From Calditrichia bacterium (lineage in GTDB: Bacteria > Calditrichota > Calditrichia > Calditrichales > Calditrichaceae), in NCBI GenBank assembly GCA_026983775.1, contig JALSTK010000160.1, positions 1-32,385 of the forward strand: a DNA stretch of 32,385 nt. Direction: 5' to 3'. This document shows, piece after piece, positions 25,341 to 32,385 of this stretch. Numbering within the stretch: position 1 is the first letter of the stretch; the number at the start of each line of letters is the position of its first letter. The translations under genes and the position numbers were made by a program. The notes under the pieces are model-generated. The model saw only the letters and a list, made by a program, of their open reading frames with translations. It searched no databases and was not told the origin of the DNA.

Positions 25341-25418
25341 TGTCATCCCCGAATGGTCCTGTCGGGGATCCATTTGTTTTATAGAATAGATTCCCGACAA
25401 ATGATTTCGGGAATAACA
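25341..25418. repeat. 78-bp imperfect palindromic element
   Basis: Two 34-base arms (25341-25374 and 25385-25418) are inverted copies matching at about 24 of 34 positions, with C/T differences that would be partly tolerated as G:U pairs in RNA, around a 10-base centre. Each arm itself contains two short inverted C4G / CG4-type blocks. It looks like a non-coding dispersed palindromic element (REP/MITE-like) in the gap between the response regulator and the next operon. There is no terminator T-run and no encoded transposase. Confidence 0.65.
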
Positions 25419-25494
25419 GAGACAATCACCATTCCCCACCCGTTCGGGTAGGTTTGCGACTCTTTCCTGCTCTTAGAACCACCCTTTTGTGTAG

Positions 25495-25523
25495 TTACCG
25501 GAATTGATATCAATTCGTATATT
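25495..25523 (+). promoter_or_regulatory. Candidate regulated promoter with 16-bp palindrome in the spacer
   Basis: A perfect palindrome GAATTGATATCAATTC (25501-25516) fills 16 of the 17 bases between a poor -35 (TTACCG, 25495-25500) and a TATATT -10 box (25518-25523), the same -10 as at the suf and tRNA promoters. It lies 50 bases before the start of the 75-residue protein gene and just downstream of the two-component pair. A dimeric regulator binding here could control the surface-protein operon. Confidence 0.5.
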
Positions 25524-25572
25524 TCTACTGTTCCCGAAACAAACCGTGTTTATATTATTTATTAAGGACAAA

Positions 25573-25800
25573 ATGGTAACCGCAAGCAATCAAAAACTTT
25601 CCATTAAAAATATCGAACAAGCCATTATCGAAAAAGCCCATCTGCGAAATAAGGAACTTAAAAATGAATTCTATTCGTATGATGCGGAACAATATGAATT
25701 TGTAGACATCAATAATTTCACGAGCTATAAATTATTATTGTTTAGATGTCCTAAGAGTAAATCTACCGTTTCCATTAAAATAAATCAGGAGGCCTTATGA
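25573..25800 (+). CDS. Unrecognised 75-residue protein
   Basis: I do not recognise this family. ATG 25573 is preceded by AAGGAC at good spacing; the frame is open further upstream but without a better start. The product is soluble, with no signal peptide or membrane segment. The N-terminal half is a charged helix ('IKNIEQAIIEKAHLRNKELKNEF'-like, residues about 11-33). The C-terminal half looks beta-rich with one cysteine (LLLFRCPKSKSTVSIKI). Its stop overlaps the start of the following 967-residue secreted protein (ATGA), so the two are co-translated. The helix loosely recalls leader regions of NHLP-type peptide precursors (IIEKA, LKNEF), but no modification enzymes are nearby, so that is only a resemblance. 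Confidence 0.72.
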   Translation: MVTASNQKLSIKNIEQAIIEKAHLRNKELKNEFYSYDAEQYEFVDINNFTSYKLLLFRCPKSKSTVSIKINQEAL

Positions 25801-28700
25801 AAAACAGGCAAATAAAACTTGTGCAGTTCATATTTATTATCTTGATTACACTTACCGGATTATTTAGCCAGGTTCCCGACTATTCTGAAAATGCTCAGAC
25901 ATCTGTAGTCGATACCGCCTGGATCAGGCACTATGCATTGGAGCAATTAAACGGCAAAATTATATTTAGCGCTCAGACAACGGATGCCCGGGGAAATTTC
26001 TATTGTACGGGAGTGGTTGTAAATCTGCTTTCCATTGATGATTATTTGACCGTAAAATACAGCGCCGAGGGTGTGGAACTTTGGAAACAGGTATATAATG
26101 GCCCGGGGAATGGATATGATGCCGCTACCTGCATTGCCGTTGATGGATCCGGAAATGTTTATGTTAGCGGGGGCAGCGATGGTGTCGATACGGATAGAGA
26201 CTTCGCTACTATTAAATATAATGCAAATGGTGAACAGCAGTGGATTGCGCGTTATAACGGGCGTGGCGGTGACCATTATGACGAAGCGACCGCGTTAGCT
26301 TTGGATACAGACGGAAATATTTATGTTACCGGCGGCAGTGATGATTACAAAGGTGAAGCCTATGTCACCATCAAATACGATACGGACGGAAATCAACAAT
26401 GGGTCAGTCGATACGATGGCCCGCTTAGTGACGGCTATGACACGCCAAAACAACTGGTACTGGATGATACCGGAAATATTTATATCACCGGTACAAGTGA
26501 GGGAAACAATACAAGAGATGACATCGCTACCGTTAAATATGATCCGGCTGGAAATGAGATTTGGGCAGTGCGCTACGACAGCCCGGATCATAAAATCGAC
26601 CAGCCGGAAGATTTAAAGGTAGATACATCGGGTAATGTTTATATCACGGGAAGCAGTTCCAATTCAAATTATAAATGGGATTATATAACACTAAAATACG
26701 ATGCGCAGGGTATAGAACAATGGGCTGCACTATATGACGGGCCGGCGGGCTCAAATGACAATGCCAAGTCCTTAGCAGTAAATGATTCCGGTTTTGTGTA
26801 TGTCACCGGCAACAGTTTTGACAACACAACCCATGACGACTTCGCTACAATTAAATATAGTCCGGAAGGAACGGAAGTATGGATTTCCCGCTACAACCGT
26901 CTCGAAAACAGTTACGATAAGGCGGGAAAGATCATTCTGGATAAATTTGGCAATCTATTAGTGGGCGGCTCTTCAATAGTCAAGTATACTCCTGCCGGAA
27001 CGGAAATATGGAGTGTCCCAAGACCCAAAATATCTATGTATAATATGTGTATGGATCGCGATGGAAACTTGCTTTCTACAGCAGAAACGAATTATCAATC
27101 CGCTTCCACTGTCGTTAAAGTTGATAGTAGTGGAAATGAAATATGGTCTATCGTTGAGAACAGTCCCATGTTAAGTGATGAGTATCCCAAAAAAATAGAG
27201 TTGGATTCAGGTGGAAATATCATTATTGGCGGTTATACTTTAAGCTCGACTACAGCATTCGACTACACGGTACTTAAGTATGACACAAGCGGTGTTTTAC
27301 TATGGACAGCCACATATAACGGGCCGGATAGCAGTTCGGATCAACTGACGGCTATGGCCGTTGATGCATTTGATAATATCTATCTTACAGGGAAAATCGA
27401 TTTTTGTGGCTCGGATAAAGATTGGGCCACGGTAAAATTAAATAGTGATGGTGAGCAGCAATGGGTAGCCCGTTTTGACGGGGGCGCCAGCTATATTGAT
27501 CAAGCAAATGATATGGTAGTGGATGATGATCAAAACGTATATGTTACGGGTTATATATCAAAAACGGATACTTATGGTAAATATGATTTTGCCACGATTA
27601 AATACAGTGCATCCGGTACGAAAGAATGGATTGCATATTATGATGGGATAAATGCGCTGTCTGACCAGGCCAACTGTATAGCTTTGGACGACTCTGGTAA
27701 TATTTATGTTAGCGGCAACAGTTATTCTTCAATTACTGGCACCGATATCATAACCCTTAAGTATGATACTCAGGGTAATGAAATTTGGGCCGTGTCATAT
27801 AATGGCCCTGGTAATTCCAGTGATGTACCCACAGACCTGACTATTGACCCTTTCGGGAATGTAATTGTTTGTGGAGGGAGCTACGGTGATGGCAGCTCCT
27901 TAGATTATGTCACAATTCAATATGATGCATCGGGCAGTGAACAATGGGTACAGCGCTATAACGGTCGGGGTAATTACACCGATTGGCCGGTGGATATGAA
28001 AGTAAATGAACTGGGTGATATTTTTATAACAGGATACGCCCGTGGTTCAAGCACTAATGAAGATATGGTCACGATTAAATATAACCAGGCGGGTGAAATA
28101 CAGTGGTCCTCTACCTATGACGGATATGGCGGGGCTGATAAGCCTGTAGGGTTGTCTTTTGGCGCAAAAGGAGCCGTTTATATCACAGGAGTCAGTGAGG
28201 GCTATTTTTACAGTTATGATTTTGCGACTTTTAAAATTAATGCCGAAGGTTCCCGCGAATGGGTTATGCGATATGATTACGGTCGGGATCAAGCCTTCGC
28301 CATAACTGCCGATACGAAAGGCCATATCTATGTGGCAGGTAAAACAAATTTCGGCAGCTCTCAGTCACGTGCCACAATCATAAAATATATAGAGCCAATT
28401 TCGACAGGGCTTTTTGATGCAGGCAACATCCATCCACGGACATTTGCTCTTGCCCAAAACTACCCTAATCCGTTTAATCCGGCGACAACCATCCGCTATC
28501 AGCTGCCGGCTGCCGGCAATGTGGAATTGAACATTTATAATGTGCTGGGGCAAAAAGTGGCCACCCTGGCTTCGGAGCGGCAAAAGGCAGGATTGCATCA
28601 AAGGGCCTGGAACGCTTCCGAATATCCCAGCGGCGTATATTTTTATCGTTTGCAAACAGATGGACGGTCGCTGGTTCGTAAGATGATGCTGTTACGATAA
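25797..28700 (+). CDS. Secreted SBBP-repeat beta-propeller protein with type IX-type sorting domain
   Basis: The 967-residue protein starts with a signal peptide (MKNRQIKLVQFIFIILITL, cleaved about residue 26) and then consists of some 16 repeats of about 52 residues. Each has the core 'GN[IV]Y[VI][TS]G.S' followed by 'D[FY].T[IL]KY...G..QW..RY.G': the SBBP/Delta-60 beta-propeller repeat. The repeats around residues 380-450 are shortened or degenerate. The C-terminal domain (about 880-967) reads NYPNPFNPATTIRY, 'IYNVLGQKVATL', 'GVYFYRLQ', 'KMMLLR', the type IX-type sorting signal, so the protein should be exported and surface-anchored or released. Binding or adhesion is likely; the ligand is unknown. 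The FG-GAP gene follows after 34 bases. Confidence 0.93.
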   Translation: MKNRQIKLVQFIFIILITLTGLFSQVPDYSENAQTSVVDTAWIRHYALEQLNGKIIFSAQTTDARGNFYCTGVVVNLLSIDDYLTVKYSAEGVELWKQVYNGPGNGYDAATCIAVDGSGNVYVSGGSDGVDTDRDFATIKYNANGEQQWIARYNGRGGDHYDEATALALDTDGNIYVTGGSDDYKGEAYVTIKYDTDGNQQWVSRYDGPLSDGYDTPKQLVLDDTGNIYITGTSEGNNTRDDIATVKYDPAGNEIWAVRYDSPDHKIDQPEDLKVDTSGNVYITGSSSNSNYKWDYITLKYDAQGIEQWAALYDGPAGSNDNAKSLAVNDSGFVYVTGNSFDNTTHDDFATIKYSPEGTEVWISRYNRLENSYDKAGKIILDKFGNLLVGGSSIVKYTPAGTEIWSVPRPKISMYNMCMDRDGNLLSTAETNYQSASTVVKVDSSGNEIWSIVENSPMLSDEYPKKIELDSGGNIIIGGYTLSSTTAFDYTVLKYDTSGVLLWTATYNGPDSSSDQLTAMAVDAFDNIYLTGKIDFCGSDKDWATVKLNSDGEQQWVARFDGGASYIDQANDMVVDDDQNVYVTGYISKTDTYGKYDFATIKYSASGTKEWIAYYDGINALSDQANCIALDDSGNIYVSGNSYSSITGTDIITLKYDTQGNEIWAVSYNGPGNSSDVPTDLTIDPFGNVIVCGGSYGDGSSLDYVTIQYDASGSEQWVQRYNGRGNYTDWPVDMKVNELGDIFITGYARGSSTNEDMVTIKYNQAGEIQWSSTYDGYGGADKPVGLSFGAKGAVYITGVSEGYFYSYDFATFKINAEGSREWVMRYDYGRDQAFAITADTKGHIYVAGKTNFGSSQSRATIIKYIEPISTGLFDAGNIHPRTFALAQNYPNPFNPATTIRYQLPAAGNVELNIYNVLGQKVATLASERQKAGLHQRAWNASEYPSGVYFYRLQTDGRSLVRKMMLLR

Positions 28701-28734
28701 TTTAATCAAATCAACTTATTTTGAGGTGAAGATT

Positions 28735-31299
28735 ATGTTTCGCTTATTCCGGCTCTGTTTCTTGTTAATGAGTATTCTTTTTTCCAATGTTTACTCGTTT
28801 CAGCCGTTTTTTGATTCACGCATTACCTATCCTCTTGAAAACCCCAAAAATAAAAGCATAACGGCTGATTTTAATAAAGACGGATATTTGGATTTCATCG
28901 CTTCCACATATTCTGCTTCAGGTACCGCCGAAAATCTTTCCTATGTATTTCTAAATAATGGCGACGGGACTTTTCGATTTTTCGATTCGTTTCAAACCGG
29001 AGGAAGCAGTGTAACGCTTCTCTCAGCCGGAGATTTTAATAATGATGGCTTTAATGATTTGGCCATAGTAGATCGTTTATATCTGTACAATGCGCTATCC
29101 ATATATATGAATCAGGGAGATGGTTCTTTTAAGTATATTAATAAATATAATATTGGCACATCAAGCTATCATGCGCCATATATTGCCGTATTGGATATGA
29201 ATAACGACGGTTTTGATGATATTTTGCAAATGAAGGCGGAGAACAAAGAAAACATAGAATTATTGATTTCCAACGGCGACGGTTCATTCGCTTTTGGTAC
29301 TTCGGGAGAAGAAATCATTGAAATACCGATGGAACATTATGGGAAAATCAGGCAATGGGATGTCAACCACGATGCTTACGAGGATATCCTTATTCAGGGA
29401 AACAAAACAATTACGCCGGTTACAGGCGATCCTTATACACAATCTTTTATTGCCACCTATATCAATCAGGGAGATACCACTTTTGCATTAGCTTCCGAAT
29501 ATCTTTACGGAACCTCTTCAGATGAAATTTATTCTTATAAAACAGGCTATTTTAATTCTGATTCGGAAAAGGACATTCTCTTAAAGGATTTGGAAAACAA
29601 ATTTACTATCCTTATCAATGATAGTGACGGCAGCTTTTCTAATCAGGGTACCTGCCCGGTGATCACCGCAACCCCATATTATTATCATTACAGCACAGGC
29701 GATATCAATGGTGATGGCTATTCAGATATATGTATTACGGATAGAGAAAATGGAATTGTTTCGGTTTATATGAATAATGGGAATGATGCTATTACCTTTT
29801 CCGAAGCGGTTGATTACCCGGGTAAGTACTACACAGGCAATTACGCTAAAGAAGAATTTTCATGCCATGATCTAAATAATGACGGATTCAGTGACTTTGC
29901 TTTTTATGTTTCATCTTTATCCGTAACACTTAACCATGGCGATGGAACATTTAAAAAGTATCAGGCCATTGAGGATATGGGATCGCAGTCAAAAGGAATT
30001 GCAGTTGAAGATTTTAATATGGACGGTTTCCCAGACATCATAACGGTTGATGATAAATATTTTTATACCAGCTATAATAGTGGTAACGGTACTTTTTTAC
30101 CTTCAATAAAAAAACACAGTGGAGTTAGTAACATTACAGGAATTTTTAGCGGGAATTTTAATGATGATGAAATAGCGGATTTTGCATTAACGGGGTGCAG
30201 TGTAAAACTGTTTTATGGATCAGAAAGCGGCGTTTTTGAATCCGGGCCGCAAATAGACACGGGCCTTTCCTGTTTAGAGTGTACGAGCGGTCAGGCAGCT
30301 GATTTTAATGGGGACGGTCAGGTTGATTTTGCTTTATACTATTTTGGATATTTAAAAGTAGTACTGAGTAAAAGTGACCATTCATACGAATTGGAAACAT
30401 ACCCGTTTTCCTCCCATATAGTTCAAACAAAACAAATTCAAGATCTTGTTCTGGCAGATATTGATATGGACAATGATATGGATATTCTTTTTAGCTACGG
30501 AACAAATATATTTATTAATTTTAACGATGGTGGAGGCCATTTTAGTATAAAGGATTCTATCCGTTCAGATTACGGCTTCAGCGGATTGACGGTTGAAGAT
30601 TTAAATAATGATGGGCTGTTAGATATTGCTTCAAATCAATTTAACGGATTTGAAGGAAGTGTTGCCATTTATCTAAACAATGGCTCAACAAGTTTTATTT
30701 TGGCCGGAAATTATGCTTCGTTTTATGTGGCAAATTATGATAAAATCTATTCAGCGGATATGGATAATGACGGTGACCCGGATCTGCTTTCCAACGGGAA
30801 AAATGGAATCAGTTTATTTATTAATGAGGGCGACGGCAGTTTCCCTCTGTGCCAGGTTTATTCGGACGGGGACGAGGGTGTATCGTTCCAACCTGCTGAT
30901 TTTGATCAGGATTCTACAATCGATATCGCTGTATTAAGTTCCATCCCCGGAAAAGAGCTTGTTTATATTTTTCCAAATTCAAAGCGGCTGCCTGTGTCAA
31001 TTGCGGAAGAGCAATCGGTGCCAATTGTACCAAATGGAATTACGCTTGAACAAAATTTCCCCAACCCGTTTAATCCAACCACGACTATCAGCTATCGGCT
31101 GTCGATTGCCGGCAAAGTGGATTTAAGTATTTATAATCTGCTGGGACAAAAGGTAACCACGTTGCTTTCCGGCTTGCAAACAGCAGGACAGCATCAGATT
31201 AACTGGAATGCTTCGGGTTTTGCCAGTGGCGTATATCTGTATAAATTAACATCGGATAAGAATGTTACACAGACCAAAAAACTTATACTGATTAAATAA
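28735..31299 (+). CDS. Secreted FG-GAP/VCBS-repeat protein with type IX-type sorting domain
   Basis: The 854-residue protein has a signal peptide (MFRLFRLCFLLMSILFSNVYS). About 14 FG-GAP/VCBS-type repeats each centre on a calcium-binding loop of the form D.N.DG..D, for example 'DFNKDGYLDFI', 'DFNNDGFNDLA', 'DINGDGYSDIC' and 'DMDNDGDPDLL'. They fold as integrin-like propeller blades. The C-terminal sorting domain reads NFPNPFNPTTTISY, 'IYNLLGQKVTTL', 'GVYLYKL', 'KKLILIK'. ATG 28735 is chosen with GAGGTG six bases upstream; GTG 28726 is part of that ribosome-binding site. A calcium-dependent adhesion or carbohydrate-binding role at the surface is inferred from the family. It is probably co-transcribed with the preceding propeller gene. 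Confidence 0.93.
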   Translation: MFRLFRLCFLLMSILFSNVYSFQPFFDSRITYPLENPKNKSITADFNKDGYLDFIASTYSASGTAENLSYVFLNNGDGTFRFFDSFQTGGSSVTLLSAGDFNNDGFNDLAIVDRLYLYNALSIYMNQGDGSFKYINKYNIGTSSYHAPYIAVLDMNNDGFDDILQMKAENKENIELLISNGDGSFAFGTSGEEIIEIPMEHYGKIRQWDVNHDAYEDILIQGNKTITPVTGDPYTQSFIATYINQGDTTFALASEYLYGTSSDEIYSYKTGYFNSDSEKDILLKDLENKFTILINDSDGSFSNQGTCPVITATPYYYHYSTGDINGDGYSDICITDRENGIVSVYMNNGNDAITFSEAVDYPGKYYTGNYAKEEFSCHDLNNDGFSDFAFYVSSLSVTLNHGDGTFKKYQAIEDMGSQSKGIAVEDFNMDGFPDIITVDDKYFYTSYNSGNGTFLPSIKKHSGVSNITGIFSGNFNDDEIADFALTGCSVKLFYGSESGVFESGPQIDTGLSCLECTSGQAADFNGDGQVDFALYYFGYLKVVLSKSDHSYELETYPFSSHIVQTKQIQDLVLADIDMDNDMDILFSYGTNIFINFNDGGGHFSIKDSIRSDYGFSGLTVEDLNNDGLLDIASNQFNGFEGSVAIYLNNGSTSFILAGNYASFYVANYDKIYSADMDNDGDPDLLSNGKNGISLFINEGDGSFPLCQVYSDGDEGVSFQPADFDQDSTIDIAVLSSIPGKELVYIFPNSKRLPVSIAEEQSVPIVPNGITLEQNFPNPFNPTTTISYRLSIAGKVDLSIYNLLGQKVTTLLSGLQTAGQHQINWNASGFASGVYLYKLTSDKNVTQTKKLILIK

Positions 31300-31499
31300 T
31301 CGAACCATCCGGATTTGTCAGGGCAGGCTCTATTTTTACCGGCTTAAATCAAAGAATCATACGGAAGTTCGTAATTTGATGTTGCTACAATAAAGCGTTG
31401 TTTTACTGAGCTAACGTACGAATCAAATAAATAATTATACTTCTAAAGATTACCATTTTTTTAACCAAGATACTTGATTAAATCAGAAAGGATTTTATT

Positions 31500-32186
31500 A
31501 TGCTTCGTAATACCTTAACTATTTTATCTGTTGTAATCTTTATGTTTATTCTTTCTTGTGGAAATTCTTCAACAGAACCGAAAGAAACGGAAGATACGGT
31601 TACCGATATTGACGGCAATGTGTATCAGACAATTCAAATAGGTGACCAGCTTTGGATGGCTGAGAACCTGAAAGTAACTCATTATCAGAATGGTGATTTA
31701 ATTCCAAATGCTGCATATCAGAATAATTGGACGGGTTCAACAAACGGCGCTCTGTGCAGTTATGAAAATGATACCAGTAAAATCGCGATTTATGGTTTAT
31801 TATACAATTGGTATGCAGGGGTTGATAGTCGTTCTATCGCTCCCAAAGGCTGGCATGTACCATCGAAGGATGAATTCAATACGCTAATTGATTTTCTCGG
31901 AGAATGGCGAATTGCCGGCGGAAAATTAAAAGAAGCCGGACTGGAGCACTGGCAAAGCCCGAATACCGGTGCAACAAATGAATCGGGTTTCGCCGCCTTA
32001 CCGGCAGGCTACAGAACTTATACAGGACCTTTTGACAGACTTACCACGGATGCGCTTTTCTGGTCAACTGATCTTGGCACCACGGGAGGGCCTGAAGCAC
32101 TCAGTTTAAATAATGGAGCTGAAAATGCCGTTGTCGTAACTATGGGAAAAACTTACGGATTTTCTATCCGCTGTGTTAAAGATTGA
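31500..32186 (+). CDS. FISUMP-domain lipoprotein
   Basis: The 228-residue protein begins with a lipoprotein signal (MLRNTLTILSVVIFMFILSC|G, lipobox LSCG with C20 the likely acylated residue). A Fibrobacter succinogenes major paralogous (FISUMP) domain follows: 'VTDIDGNVYQTIQIGDQLWMAENLK', 'YGLLYNWYAG', 'PKGWHVPSKDEFNTL', 'FAALPAGYR', 'FWSTD' and 'FSIRCVKD'. These domains occur in many copies on surface lipoproteins of Fibrobacterota, Bacteroidota and relatives; no molecular function is established. AAAGGA lies nine bases before the ATG. The 200-base gap before it (31300-31499) shows no terminator or convincing promoter. Confidence 0.92.
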   Translation: MLRNTLTILSVVIFMFILSCGNSSTEPKETEDTVTDIDGNVYQTIQIGDQLWMAENLKVTHYQNGDLIPNAAYQNNWTGSTNGALCSYENDTSKIAIYGLLYNWYAGVDSRSIAPKGWHVPSKDEFNTLIDFLGEWRIAGGKLKEAGLEHWQSPNTGATNESGFAALPAGYRTYTGPFDRLTTDALFWSTDLGTTGGPEALSLNNGAENAVVVTMGKTYGFSIRCVKD

Positions 32187-32232
32187 GTGCAATTTTTAAT
32201 AATTTTTATTTACTAATTTACCGGAGTTAAAA

Positions 32233-32385
32233 ATGAAAAAAGTATTGTTAAATTTCACGGTAGTATTTTCTATTGTCGTATTCGGATTTTCTTTCTCTTT
32301 TGCCCAGGAAGAAAAAAGCCTGAAAGATATGCCCCAGAATGAGTATGATAAATATGAAAAAGCCAGTGAAGACGCTTTAAAAGAA
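32233..32385 (+). CDS. Exported protein, N-terminal part only (cut by window)
   Basis: From ATG 32233 (GGAG upstream) the frame stays open for 51 codons to the window edge. The product starts with a clear signal peptide (MKKVLLNFTVVFSIVVFGFS, then FSFAQ with a likely cleavage after FA) and continues into a charged, probably helical segment rich in lysine and glutamate. It lies 46 bases after the FISUMP gene. The family cannot be judged from this fragment. Confidence 0.75.
   Translation, partial: MKKVLLNFTVVFSIVVFGFSFSFAQEEKSLKDMPQNEYDKYEKASEDALKE

Noticed and set aside
25850-28400. Periodic pattern of about 156 bases that could suggest a DNA tandem repeat or CRISPR array
   Set aside because: The period is the 52-residue SBBP protein repeat; the DNA copies are diverged and in frame, with no short identical repeats and spacers.

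Overview
The window looks like part of a chromosome from a Gram-negative bacterium of the FCB group, with Calditrichota (Caldithrix-like) the best guess. The reasons are a TonB-dependent receptor, an Omp85-type barrel, a lipoprotein, and three secreted proteins that end in the 'YPNPFNP...IYN.LGQ...G.YFYR' C-terminal sorting domain typical of type IX-type secretion. The lineage is inferred from these traits, not measured. Both ends of the window cut through genes.

Layout. Positions 2-1117 hold the 3' end of a TonB-dependent receptor, closed by a strong terminator. Positions 1212-6072 are a cytochrome c maturation cluster, ccmABCDEF. It includes a 50-residue ccmD-like gene and a CcmE in which the haem-binding histidine is replaced by cysteine (CxxxY, the archaeal/Desulfovibrio variant); no ccmG or ccmH is present here. 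Positions 6288-8453 encode a patatin phospholipase fused to a POTRA plus outer-membrane barrel, with a signal peptide that is only encoded if translation starts at CTG. Positions 8580-12238 form a tight operon: an EVE-domain protein, the archaeal-type trio HMG-CoA synthase, acetoacetyl-CoA thiolase and DUF35 bridging protein (entry to the mevalonate pathway), and free methionine-R-sulfoxide reductase. A bidirectional hairpin separates it from a reverse-strand tRNA-Ala(GGC), behind which lies a reverse-strand DsrE-like gene.

Positions 12992-19520 are a complete SUF iron-sulfur cluster operon: a three-cysteine Rrf2 regulator, a DUF59 protein, sufB, sufC, sufD, sufU, a second DUF59 protein and sufS. 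It starts from a near-consensus promoter (TTGACT-N17-TATATT) with a repeated GTCGC(G)ATTTAAA sequence over the expected transcription start. The same hexamers and spacing drive the tRNA gene.

The right-hand third (19711-32385) is an export-oriented region: a secreted endonuclease I with a lamin-tail domain, a two-component pair (periplasmic propeller/Y_Y_Y histidine kinase and NarL-type regulator), a 78-bp imperfect palindrome, a 16-bp perfect palindrome inside a candidate promoter, an unrecognised 75-residue protein translationally coupled to a 16-repeat beta-propeller protein, a 14-repeat FG-GAP/VCBS protein, a FISUMP-domain lipoprotein and the start of another exported protein.

How the parts connect: Ccm makes periplasmic c-type cytochromes and SUF supplies Fe-S clusters, so both serve redox metabolism. 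The thiolase/HMG-CoA synthase/DUF35 complex commits acetyl-CoA to isoprenoid synthesis. The two-component pair is well placed to control the neighbouring surface-protein operon. The most notable items are the archaeal-type mevalonate trio in a bacterial setting, the CxxxY CcmE system, the CTG-started patatin-Omp85 fusion, the duplicated DUF59 genes bracketing sufBCDU, and the palindrome-controlled operon with an unknown small protein.
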